Under the pieces are notes generated by a model, which worked only from the letters and a program-made list of their open reading frames with translations, made no database searches and was not told where the DNA came from. This document shows, one piece after another, positions 45,840-55,562 of a DNA stretch of 64,000 nt. Location of the stretch: positions 186,001 through 250,000 of the forward strand of contig JANEZZ010000301.1 of NCBI GenBank assembly GCA_026122225.1, read 5' to 3'. Origin of the DNA: Heloderma charlesbogerti (Eukaryota > Chordata > Lepidosauria > Squamata > Helodermatidae). Position numbers and translations under genes: made by a program. Within the stretch, counting starts at the first letter, position 1; every line of letters starts with the position of its first letter.

Positions 45840-46111
45840 CTGATGGTGTGTGGCGCTGTGTCTGGATCCCTAGCAGTATATTGTACAATCCTGGTCCCAG
45901 GCATCACACCTTCATCTAGCCGAAGAACAAGGATAGGAGGATTAAACTGAGGAGCATCGTTTCTGTCAATGACATTAATGTTCACAGATGTCTTGGAGTA
46001 GGCCACAGGAGGAGCGCTCTGCACCAAACCACTTTCACATAAGAAGAAGGGCTCTTCATTCTCCACAGAAATTGCAAGTCTCTTCCCAGAGGTGCCGTCA
46101 TAGACCAAAGG
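45840..46111 (-). CDS. CDH26: CDH26 exon: end of EC3 and start of EC4
   Basis: Acceptor GGCTTTTTCAG|CCTTTG, donor ACCATCAG|GTGGGC, 272 bases, phase 0 to 2. NINVIDRNDAPQFNPP is the EC3-EC4 linker and lacks one Asn of DxNDNAP, as mammalian CDH26 also does (DANDPPAF). LDEGVMPGTRIVQYTARDPD opens EC4. Confidence 0.94.
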
Positions 46112-46170
46112 CTGAAAAAGCCAAACAACAACAGAATCGGCCATTAGTAAATTCTGACTAGCTACACCAG

Positions 46171-46272
46171 CCTCCCCCAACCTGGTGCCCTTCAGATGTG
46201 CTCGATTACAACTCCCATCATCTGTCCTGATTGGGGATGGTGGAAGCTGTAGACCAACAGGGTGGGGAAGGC
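46171..46272. mobile_element. Palindromic hAT-like MITE, decayed
   Basis: CCTCCCCCAACCTGGTGCCC, TTCAGATGTG and TTACAACTCCCATCATC face GGATGGTGGAAGCTGTAG and GGTGGGGAAGG. Same family as 43656. Confidence 0.65.
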
Positions 46273-46332
46273 TGAGCTAAACCATGGAATGACTCCTCAA
46301 ATCTCACCTATGGTTTTGCCAATCTGCATTAC

Positions 46333-46518
46333 CTTTACAATGCTTAAAACCCCTTCATTGGAACTAGGATCTGTTGCAATGACGAAATTGTCTCCTTCAT
46401 TTCCACTCACTATCTTATACTTGGCTCTCCAAGCAGACGTGTTGGGAGAATCTTTATCGTCCACGCTGAGGCGCAGGATTCCATTTTCCCTTTTGCCTTC
46501 TGGGACATCCAGGCGATA
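46333..46518 (-). CDS. CDH26: CDH26 exon: EC3
   Basis: Acceptor GTGTCTTCCAAG|TATCGC, donor GTAAAG|GTAATG, 62 codons, phase 0. LRLSVDDKDSPNTSAWRAKY and GNEGDNFVIATDPSSNEGVL match EC3 of CDH26 and desmocollins closely. It is the first CDH26 exon after the intron holding fold-back copies 5 and 6. Confidence 0.96.
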
Positions 46519-46864
46519 CTTGGAAGACACAGAACGGACATCTAGTTGCATCAAAGGCAGTTCCCAGCATCCCCTCCCCCTTTCTGTCACACTGCAGTGT
46601 GACCAAGACACAGAATCAAAGATGGAGCTATGCAGGCAGTGGCAGGAGAGATTCCAAATGTCTCGGACCATCAGGAGCAAGAAGCAGGTAGCCTCCACCC
46701 AATGGTGCTTCCAGGTGCACACTCTTATTTTCTTCTATATCAATAATTGGCTGACATTCATTTCTATAATTCAGTGGCTGCCAATCATTCTTCTTCACAT
46801 GGAAAATGCTGCATTTGGGAACAATTTTGCCATTGACAATAGATGTCTTGGCCTTCACCAACAG

Positions 46865-47345
46865 TTACGGGGGAGGAAATCAAGAGGCCCTCAGTCTGTA
46901 TCTTGGAGGGAAAACTCCAGCCCACAGGCCTAATCCAGACCTCTGATGTTGCTCATCTGGCCAACAGAGCCCAGGACTTCCTCCACAGGCCCCTCCCCCT
47001 GGTTGGGAGGCTATGGGGAGCTTTCTGGGGAGGTGGGGAGAGAAAACCTCTTCATATCTCTGATCTGTGATTGAAGATAACAAGAGGATTCACCTGAGTT
47101 CCACTCCCCTCCCAGTGGAAGGTGGTCACTGCACAGGAAAATCCCCTTGTTATTTGTGATCGGAGATAAGAAGTAGATTGGGGGAATGCTTGGCCAGCAT
47201 CCCGCCCACAGCAGATACTCTCACCACACCTGCTAGGGACCAAATGACATTGGGAGATGGCTCTGAAGTCAGGGGATGGTTCTGTCCCCTGATTTCATTT
47301 GGCCCATGGAAGGCTAGGTGGGAGATCAACTGCCCCACCCCATTA
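46865..47345. mobile_element. Degraded DNA repeat related to 22975
   Basis: CCCCTGATTTCATTTGGCCC and AGGGACCAAATGACATTGGG form internal inverted blocks like those at 23045-23110. CTGATCTGTGATTGAAGATAA is a second recurring block. Ends not resolved. Confidence 0.35.
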
Positions 47346-47513
47346 AGCTTGACTGTCCCTTCTCTTCATAAACTTTAATAGCATGAAGATGGACATTTAG
47401 CCAGGTAATTCATCAACAGCCTTACAGAAGATAGTTGTAGCAGGCAGAATCAGGACACCTTCTCTGCTTTGAAAGTGGGCTTGGTGACAGTGTTGAAAGG
47501 TTTAGAACTTTCT

Positions 47514-48192
47514 TAGGGATGTACGAAAGTCACTTACCTTGAATGAAATTTGATTTGCGGTGGGGGGGAGGCGGTCCATCCCTCCCGCCGAGATTCTGGC
47601 AGGGGGGAGGCGCTCCGTCCCCCCCCCGAAATTCTGGCCGGGGGGAGGCGCTCCGTCCCTCCACCCCCAAATCCTGGCCGGCCGGGCCACAAATGGCGGC
47701 AGCCGTAGCTGCCGCCGTTTGCATCCCTGCAGTCAGCCGTGATAGGCTACGTAAATGTTTACGTAGGCTATCATGGCTGAGTAAAAAAACAAAAAACAAA
47801 ACCACGCGTACGCAAATGGCGGCGCCCATGGGCGCCGCCATTTGCGTATGCGCGGTTTTTTGTTTTACTCAGCCGTGATAGGCTAAGGCTACGTAAACAT
47901 TTACATAGCCTATCACGGTATTTTTTTAAAATCTAGCTGTGATAGGCTATGTAAATCTTTACGTAGCCTATCACTTTTTTTGTTTTTGTTTTTTTTTACT
48001 GGAAATGGCAGCGGTGGCGGCCAGTCTTCCGCCGCCGCCGAACCACCGCCGCCAGGAGGATTTGCCCAAGGTAAGTCCTGTCCTGGGGGGGGGGGGCGGG
48101 GGGCCAGACCGTTTCGCCACCAATTTCGGGGGGCCGAATGCGCTGGCATTCGGCCTCCCCGAGATTCGTGGCGAAATTCTCTGACATCCCTA
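47514..48192. mobile_element. Fold-back hAT-like transposon, copy 5
   Basis: Ends TAGGGATG and CATCCCTA. Flanks (aactttct, ctttcagt) share only CTTTC, so the duplication is decayed. It is inverted relative to copy 1: hairpin at the right (48112-48175). The core palindrome is centred near 47822 (ATGGGCGCCGCCATTTGCG). Donor-like sites: 47532-47539 (minus) and 48069-48076 (plus). A minus-strand frame of 51 codons (MARPARIWGWRDG...) ends in phase 0 at the left donor; a plus-strand frame of 22 codons (MAAVAASLPPPP...) ends at the right donor. A GC-rich unit of about 37 bp (GGGGGGAGGCGCTCCGTCCC) is tandemly repeated near the left end. Confidence 0.75.
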
Positions 48193-48744
48193 CTTTCAGT
48201 TCCCATTTCCCAGTCAAATTGGATGGGCTCTTGGCTAGTAATATAGCACACCATGTAGCAAACAAGTTTCAGAAAGAACAAATGAAGCATTATCACTACA
48301 AACCTAACTCTATGACCTTACATCACATATGAAATCTTACATTTATTATTATGTATTAGTTTTCATTTTGTTACCTACCCTGGAGGCCTGTCTTCAGACA
48401 GAAAGGCAGGATGTAAATATTTTAAAATAAATAAATAACATGGAGAAATCTCCTGTCCTCAGTACTGCCTTGCTTCCTAGCCTCCCACAGACCCCTCAAG
48501 ATTGATTTACAATCTGCCCACAAAATCCTGTCTCTCCTTTTTAAATTGAAATTACTGGACTCGTGGAGATGTCATCATGGACAGAAAGCAATCTCCTAAA
48601 GAGGTCCTCATAGGACCACTGTGACATAACCCTCCCTCAGGTCCGTCTGCCTCCTCCACTTTGGGATAGCTGTCCCCACTGTCCCACAAACTTCAGCCCC
48701 TAAATTCACCAGGTAAAAGAGACACCCTATATGCCTAATTGGTT

Positions 48745-50985
48745 CCCTTAAGATGATGCTGTTAAAGTGCTGCACTCAATATGCCAACAAATTTGGAACA
48801 CTCAACAGTGGCCACAAGACTGGAAAAGGTCAGTTTACATTCCAGTGCCAAAGAAGGGCAATGCCAAAGAGTGTTCAAACTACCGTACAATTGCGCTCAT
48901 TTCACAAAGTTATGCTCAAAATCCTACAAGCTAGGCTTCAGCAGTAGGGATGTATGAAAGTCACTTACCTTTTGCGGATTATGTTGATGGGGGGGGCGCT
49001 CCATCCCTTCCCCCGGAATCCTGGACGCGGGGGAGGCGCTCCGTTCCTCCCCCCCCCCGGAATCCTGGCCAGCTGGCTGTGCTCTGCAGGGATTCTGCAG
49101 AGCCACCGGCCGGCTCCGCCAGCATCTGGACATCCAGCCGCTGGCTAGCAGGGACGCGAATGGCGGCGGCCGTAGCCGCCGCCGTTTGCGTCCCTGCAGT
49201 CAGCCGTGACAGGCTACGTAAATGTTTACATAGCCTATCATGGCTGACTTAAAACAACAACAATAACAACAACAACGCGCGTACGCAAAACGCTATTTGT
49301 GTTCCCCTTATTTTCGCCATCTTAGTCTACGTAAATCTTGACATACACTAAGACGTGCCAAAATAAGGAACGCAAATGGTGGCGGCCATGGCCGCCGCGA
49401 TTTGCATACGCGCGTTTTGTTTTTTTTAAGTCAGCTGTGATAGGCTACTTAAAGATTTACGTAGCCTATCATGGTTTTTTTAAAAAAAAACCTAGCTGGG
49501 ATAGGCTACGTAAATCTTTATGTAGCCTATCACGTCTTTTTTTTTTTTTTTAACTGGAAATGGCAGCAGCGGCAGCCGGTCGGAAGACCAGCCGCCAGAG
49601 CCGCCACTGCCGCCGCTGCCGGAGCCGCTGCTGCCAGGAAGATCCGCCCAGGTAAGTCTCGTCCGGGGGGGGCGGGGGGCAGACCGTTCCACCACCGATT
49701 TCGGGGGGCCGAATGCGCTGGCATTCGGCCTCCCCGAGATCCGTGGCGGAATTCTCTGACATCCCTATTCAGCAGTATGTGAACTGAGAACTACCGGAAG
49801 TAAAGCTGGGTTTCGAAGAGGCAGAGGAACTAGAGATCAAATCGCCAACATTCGCTGCATCATGGAGAAAGCAAGAGAATTCCAGAAAAACGTCTATTTC
49901 TGATTCATTGACTACGCTAAAGCCTTTGATTGTGTGGATCACAACAAACTATGGCAAATTCTGAAAGAGATGGGAGTACCAGACCACCTTACCTGTCTCC
50001 TGAGAAACCTGTACGAGGGTCAAGAAGCAACAGTAAGAACCGGACATGGAACAACCGATTGGTTCACAATTGGGCAAGGAGTACGACAAGGCTGTATATT
50101 GTCGCCCTGCTTATTTAATTTATATGCAGAGTACATCATGAGAAACGCCGGGTTGGATGAATCACAGGTCAGAATTAAGATTGCCGGGAGAATTATCAAC
50201 AACCTCAGATATGCAGACAATACCACCCTAATGGCAGAAAGCAAAGAGGATCTAAAGAGCCTCTTGTTGAGGGTGAAAGTGGAGAGTGCAAAAGCTGGTT
50301 TGAAACTCAACATTAAAACAACTAAGATCATGGCATCTGGCCCCATCACTTCCTGGCATATAGAAGGAGAAGAAATGGAAGCAGTGACAGATTTTACTTT
50401 CTTGGGCTCCAAGATCACCGCAGACGGTGACTGTAGCCATGAAATTAAAAGACACTTGCTCCTTGGGAGGAAAGCTATGGCAAACCTAGACAGCATAGTA
50501 AGAAGCAGAGACATCACTTTGCCGACAAAGGTTCGTATAATCAAAGCTATGGTTTTCCCAGTAGCAACGTATGGCTGTGAGAGCTGGACGATAAGGAAGG
50601 CTGAGCGCCAAAGAATCGATGCTTTCGAACTGTGGAGGTGGAGAAGACTCTTACGGGTCCCCTGGAATGCAAGGAGGTCAAATCAGTCAATCCTAAAGGA
50701 AATCAACCCTGACTGCTCATTGGAAGGACAGATACTGAAGCTGAAGCTCAAATATTTTGGCCACCTAATGCAAAGAGAAAACTCCCTGGAAAAGACCCTG
50801 ATGCTGGGAAAGATTGAAGGCAAAAGGAGAAGGGGATGGCAGAGGATGAGGTGACTACATAGCATCACCGATGCAATGAATATGGACTTGAGCACACTCT
50901 GGGAGAGAGTGCAGGACATGCTATGGTCCATGGGGTCACGAAGAGTCAGACACGACTTAATGACTGAACAACAACACCCAACCAA
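48745..50985 (+). mobile_element. BovB LINE, 5'-truncated, split by fold-back copy 6
   Basis: The plus strand starts in the reverse transcriptase (AVKVLHSICQQIW equivalent near 48760) and runs to 48944, then resumes at 49768. IDYAKAFDCVDHNKLWQIL starts near 49905; the active site reads YADN instead of YADD (NLRYADNTTLMAE, about 50210). The 3' UTR (AGAGTCAGACACGACTTAATG) ends in AACAACAAC near 50985. A 10-base deletion near 48905 and a stop in place of a Cys codon at 49902 are further lesions. Confidence 0.93.
48945..49767. mobile_element. Fold-back hAT-like transposon, copy 6, in BovB
   Basis: Ends TAGGGATG and CATCCCTA with a perfect 8-bp duplication ttcagcag (48937-48944, 49768-49775); the BovB sequence is continuous across it. 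Hairpin at the right (49687-49752). Long inverted core with GATAGGCTACGTAAA arms. Donor-like sites at 48963-48970 (minus) and 49650-49657 (plus). A 55-codon minus-strand frame (from 49133) ends in phase 0 at the left donor; a plus-strand frame from 49560 opens MAAAAAGRKT, as in copy 1, and reaches the right donor after 30 codons. This copy proves the boundaries of the family. Confidence 0.92.
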
Positions 50986-51294
50986 GAGAAGTACCCAGGA
51001 AATAGTAATGTTATTGATAGCACAGAAAGATGAACAAGATGTGGGATTTTGTAATTTAAAAACAAACAAATTAAAGTTTATTTAATACAAGAGATGTTAT
51101 ATCTTACAATTAATCACTCAGTTCTCAGTCTTCCTCTGCCTACTCTACCCCTTTTAAGTCCTATTCTCACAACCCCACTATCTAGATGTAGCTTAATCAA
51201 ACCCTAAGGCCCTATCAAACCACTGTGATTTTGTCACAGCCACTTTTACACTTCACAACTGCACTCAGGATAAACTCTCAGGGGAAATTATCTT

Positions 51295-51480
51295 ATTTTT
51301 AGTTATTTTATTTATTACATTTCTATACCTCCCATAGCCGAAGCTCTCTGGGCGGTTTAAAAAAGTTAAGACATTAAAATACAATATACAAAGTTTAAAG
51401 CCATTTATATAAAAGCACAAAGACAAAATAAACAACATATAACTAAAAACAACAACTAAAAACAACATATAACTGGAAAC
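51295..51480 (-). mobile_element. L2-type LINE 3' UTR
   Basis: TTTATTTATTACATTTCTATACC then CCCATAGCCGAAGCTCTCTGG and A-rich reversed UTR. It begins about 30 bases past the donor of the next CDH26 exon. Same tail family as 59333. Confidence 0.6.
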
Positions 51481-51509
51481 AATCGTGTCCCCAGTCACCA
51501 CATCCTTAC

Positions 51510-51638
51510 AGTTTCCTGTATAAATCTGGGCAGATTGTTGTTGGAATCTTCTACAGCAATATTAATTGTTGCTGTTGATGACAGTTGTGGATGTCCATGG
51601 TCTGTAGCCTTGATCAGAAGTTTGAAGGCTCTATCAGT
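51510..51638 (-). CDS. CDH26: CDH26 exon: end of EC2
   Basis: Acceptor GATGTTTTTAAG|ACTGAT, donor GAAACT|GTAAGG, 43 codons in phase 0. FKLLIKATDHGHPQLSSTAT is a cadherin G-strand approach; the linker VEDSNNNLPRF departs from DxNDNAP, as does the mammalian EGNNHRPAF. Without an ATG in frame it is placed by homology and splice sites. Confidence 0.93.
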
Positions 51639-51782
51639 CTTAAAAACATCAAAATATTAAAACATCACTACTTGTTATTAATTTTAGAAAATATTTATGT
51701 GAATTCTCTAACTCCAAAAACAATGCAAATCCTCCAGACAGGAAATATATATATTTGCAAGATTTAAAACATCAGCTCATGA

Positions 51783-52245
51783 TAGTCCAAGAGTCCGTGT
51801 CAAAATACTTATGTCATAAGGTGCAAAAGGTTTGACTATCTGGACATGTTACAAAAGTTGTAGCATTTCCAAAATTGCCAGTCTTATGAGCAACTGCTGG
51901 GGGCATTTACAGGGTTGCAACCTCCCCAACCCCTTTTGGGAGTCAATAATTACAACATAAAGTACATGGATGAAACAAGCAGTATCTGTTGGGGAACAGT
52001 GTTCATAGCCCCTTAATTATGACATAAGATACATGACTGAAACTGGTACAACTTGGTAGAGATCACCTTCCTGTATCTTAAAATATCCAGTGTGACTACT
52101 TTACATGCTGGGATTCCCCAACACTTGCTCATAAGACTGGCTAAGATTTTGGAGGTGCCACAACTTCTGTAAGGTATCCAGATAGTCAAAACTTTTGTAC
52201 TTTATGACGTTAAGTATTTTGACACAGGCTCTTGGACTATGATCA
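51783..52245. mobile_element. DNA transposon remnant with about 115-bp terminal inverted repeats
   Basis: Left arm TAGTCCAAGAGTCCGTGTCAAAATACTTA...GCCAGTCTTATGAGCAA is mirrored by TTGCTCATAAGACTGGC...TAAGTATTTTGACACAGGCTCTTGGACTA (each quoted in pieces no longer than needed). Arms are diverged by roughly a fifth. Inner sequence is also loosely symmetric. No transposase; superfamily not assigned. Confidence 0.78.
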
Positions 52246-52544
52246 GTCAGAATATATTAGAACCTGGGTTTTTGAAGTGCAGCCTCAATGGCCATAAGTA
52301 AATACTGGGCACTTTTGACTCTCCTATCAAGGTACCTGCAGTATTTGCTTCATGGATTTCTATAGGGTCTGTGTTGAGGTCACCATGTCAGCTCTCTGTT
52401 CCAAACAGTTGTAACAGTTACAAGATCAATTTGAGTACCATTTCATTAGGCAAATCAAAGTGATTTTGTTGTATTCTGTGCATTTCCAAAGGTATGTAAT
52501 TTTGTGTAGATATTGTATTTAGAGCCAGTTGTCCTCCAAGAGGT

Positions 52545-52690
52545 TGAGGGTGGTAGATATGGTTCCCACCCCTCATTGTATTCTCACAGCAACCCTGTCA
52601 AGGAGGCCAGGGTGACTGCCCAAGCCAGTGAGTCATTGCTAAGTGGGCCAGGTTTCCCAGGTCCAAGTGGAACATTCTATCCACATTCAT
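52545..52690 (-). mobile_element. MIR-like SINE fragment
   Basis: TATTCTCACAGCAACCCTGTCAAGG, GACTGCCCAAGCCAGTGAG and CAGGTTTCCCAGGTCC follow the order of the copy at 14925. Divergent and partial. Confidence 0.45.
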
Positions 52691-52804
52691 TTATTCACTT
52701 CAGAGTGGATATGAATTCACATTCATATCCACTTCAACATTATGGACTGTTTCGTGTAGCTTAGTGACAAGAAATCCTAATTAAATCCATTTTAATTCCA
52801 GGTT

Positions 52805-52872
52805 GTAACACAACAAAATGTGGAAAAGTCAAAGGGGGGTGGGGGTGAATACTTGTGCATGGCACTGTATGT
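52805..52872. mobile_element. Tc1-like transposon terminus
   Basis: CACAACAAAATGTGGAAAAG, GTGAATACTTGTGCATGGCACTGTA is the inward-to-outward right end of Tc1-like elements (…AAAAGTC…GTGAATACTTTTGCAAGGCACTGTA). The opposite end was not found. Confidence 0.7.
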
Positions 52873-52899
52873 ACACCAGTTGCTGGGGAACATGGGCAA

Positions 52900-53032
52900 G
52901 AGGGTGCTGTTGTGCTCGTGTCCTATTTGTAGGGTCCCGGGCGACAGCTGGTTGGCCACTGTGTGAACAGAATGCTGGACTAGATGGACCCTTGTTCTGA
53001 TCCAGCATTGCTCTTCTTATGTTCTCATGCAA
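52900..53032 (+). mobile_element. LINE/SINE 3' end (GGACTAGATGGACC type)
   Basis: GGTTGGCCACTGTGTGAACAG, GCTGGACTAGATGGACCC, CTGATCCAGCATTGCTCTTC and TTATGTTC match a common reptile 3' end. A degraded relative is at 29495-29560. Confidence 0.5.
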
Positions 53033-53126
53033 AAGCCTGATGACATTATACTTTTACTGCAAAGTATATACCAGAGCACAGATCTTACATAGACATCAAT
53101 ATGGACTTTATTTACAAGTACTGTAC

Positions 53127-53293
53127 CTCATAATTTGAGCATCCTGTAATGCGTATCAGGCCACTGGAAGAATCAACCCTGAAGACAGGTTGTTTTGGAC
53201 GAGGTGTCTGAGAAACCAGAGAATATGCCACTCGAGAATTTTCATTGCCTTCTTCATCCTTGTCAAAAGCCGTAACATTAAAAACTGGTTCAT
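53127..53293 (-). CDS. CDH26: CDH26 exon: EC2 body
   Basis: Acceptor TTTTGCAATTGTAG|ATGAAC, donor TATGAG|GTACAG, 167 bases completing the split Asp from the previous exon. FNVTAFDKDEEGNENSRVAY carries the DxD calcium motif; LVSQTPRPKQPVFRVDSSSG matches CDH26 (LISQTP...FRVD..SG). The LDYE motif is reduced to SNYE. Confidence 0.95.
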
Positions 53294-53465
53294 CTACAAT
53301 TGCAAAAAGTGACATATTTATAGTAAGTGCTCAACAACACCATGGACCATTCTTAGGTCTATGTGTAGAGTTCATGCGTGCACTATATTTCCTATTCCCA
53401 GTATTGTCACAGTTGATCAGAAAAGACCACCTCTTCATTGTCTCACTATGTGAGGAATGGGTTTT

Positions 53466-53930
53466 GCCACAGAGGGAGAAATCCTATGGCCCCTAGACAG
53501 TGTTTGGGAGTCCACAGGATTTTTCAGATCCCTGGATCTGGGGTTGGAGACACAGCACTCTGACCTCAGATCCAGGAATCTGAGCCCCCCACCTCCTACC
53601 CCTTGCAGCTGGCATGGAGAGAACCATGCCAGCTGCCTCTCCAAGACTGCAAAGGTGACCTCGGAGAGGAGGGAAAGGGGGTAGTGCTGTGAGCAGGGAT
53701 AGGAGGGGACTGGGGAGGCCAGCTTACAATAAATCCTCCAGCCTCCCTTGCCTCCTTCCCTCCTGGTCTGCAGAGTCCCAGCCAAACAGGCAAAAAAGCC
53801 CATGTAGCAAAAATGCAGAGTGGGAGGAGTGCGGAGGTGCCTCCATGCTCCTCCTGCTCTGAATAGGATGCCCCAAAGCCTCCATGTTCAGAGGTTGGCA
53901 GGCACCCCAATAGGACTGCACCCCTGAAGG
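53466..53930. mobile_element. Non-autonomous DNA transposon, CAATCCTATGG family, second copy
   Basis: Begins GAAATCCTATGGCCC and ends AATAGGACTGCACCCC; shares CTGGATCTGGGGTTGGAGACA and GAGAACCATGCCAGCTGCC with 17697-18165. Confidence 0.58.
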
Positions 53931-54904
53931 ATCATCAACATCAGAGCCGGTTCTACTATTAGATCATAAGCTACAAAGTATGTGTGTGAGGTTTCACAAA
54001 ACTGTTCCCTTTCCCCCACTGCTTTTTCTGCAGAATATCCACAGTATACTCCATAGAATATCCTGAATATCCTTGCTTTTAGGAGCACTTTTTAATGTGC
54101 ATCCAAGACATGTAACCAACTACGGATTCCATCTATTGCTTTCAATAGAATATACATCTCCATCCACATTGTGCTGGAACTAGTCATGTCATGTGTGAAT
54201 ATACTTTATCCTTGTGACTACAGTTGAATAGGACCAATATGTCTAAGGGCCTATAGCAGACTAACTATTTCAGTCTTTATTGTTTTCCACTAATACCCTA
54301 CCTAACAGGTATTTGAAGATCTGGGCCTAAGATTCAAAGACCAATTCACACATGCACGGACACAACTTGATTTCTCATCACTTGATGGTTTATAGGCTAA
54401 TATGTGAGCTGACGTACCTAGAAATAAGTCCCATTGAAGTCAATAGAATAGACATGTAAAGGATTGTGCTGATAGGAGCCTATTTTTTAAAGATGCTCTT
54501 CTTCATGCTCCTCTTCAGGCTGGATGTTATGTTAACCAAAACAGCAATAAAGGGTTTTGTGTGTGGTAGGAAAGCCCCAGTGTAGGTGATGGTGTAATTT
54601 CATAAATGCAGGAAATGTAATTTCAGAATTAAAATAAGTTTCTGTTATGACTCATGAAATACATATGGGATGACTGTATGTTTGTGCGAAGGTGCCTGTC
54701 TGTCCTGGATTTAAAAAAAAAAGGTGCTTAGACACTAGTCAGTACCTGCCACATCAACCAGTCCTAAGAGCTGTATACAAAAAAATCAATCATACGAGAG
54801 ACACCAACGGGCAGAAACAATATTTCCAATCTGATGCTACCCACTGTCAGGAATGCCCCTGCTGCCTTCTGAACCCTCCAATAGCCAGAATCAACACTTA
54901 GAAA

Positions 54905-55410
54905 AAAGGGCTCCTTTCCAAGGCTTTATTTCCATTCAACCTAATGAAGCTTACAGATGCTAATTGCCTGAGACTCAGAGGAAATACAAAGGAACAACCA
55001 ACCAGGGGTTTCTAAGAGTTAGGACGTCAGTTGGTCCCCATTTGAGGATATGCGCGGCAACTCTCTGAACTTAAGGAGTAGGAGGGGAAAGCCTCCCGCT
55101 CTCCCATGGGGCCTCGGGGCGCAGCTGTTGACGTCGAGCCAATCGGGCTGAGTGCCTCAGCTCGGCTCCCACAATCTCTTGCTTGAGCCTGCGCCTGACA
55201 TCTAAAAGCTCAAGTTGCCCGTCCCTTTCCATGCCAGGATCACTGTTGCTCCCAGGAATGTGAGCGGGGGGGGGGGCTCTGCCTCCAGTTGCATCTCTGA
55301 AGCCTGAGAGGGTTCCTCTCCCACGGATTGTATCTCCTCCTCAGAATCAGAGCTGCTTTGGGGCTCTATGGGCTCAGATCCAACCCTGACATCCACAGTC
55401 TCAATGATAC
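54905..55410 (-). mobile_element. Unclassified LTR-like repeat next to a CDH26 donor
   Basis: Homologous blocks with 11470-11930 include the reversed AATAAA near 54923, GTTGGTCCCC, CTGAACTTAA and GGGGCGCAGC. A minus-strand frame near 55400-55270 is strongly acidic (SSSDSEEEIQSVGEEPSQAS). The element's edge lies within a few bases of the donor of the exon at 55415. No boundaries proven. Confidence 0.42.
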
Positions 55411-55414
55411 TCAC

Positions 55415-55562
55415 CTCTGCTGTGATTTTCTTTCATAGTGACATCAAATTCCTTCTTGCGAAACTCAGGTGCATTATCATTTATATCTTTAATTTTAACA
55501 TGGAAGAGTAGAGATCTGTCCACTATTTTCCCAGTCCTTCTATCTGCAACATCAAAACGTAT
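55415..55562 (-). CDS. CDH26: CDH26 exon: end of EC1 and start of EC2
   Basis: Acceptor TTGTCCACTGTTCAG|ATACGT, donor CAGCAGAG|GTGAGT, 148 bases, phase 0 to 1. DRRTGKIVDRSLLFHVKIKD continues to INDNAPEF, a full DxNDNAP linker, then KKEFDVTMKENHS opens EC2 as in mammalian CDH26 (KEFNITVQENQS). Confidence 0.95.
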
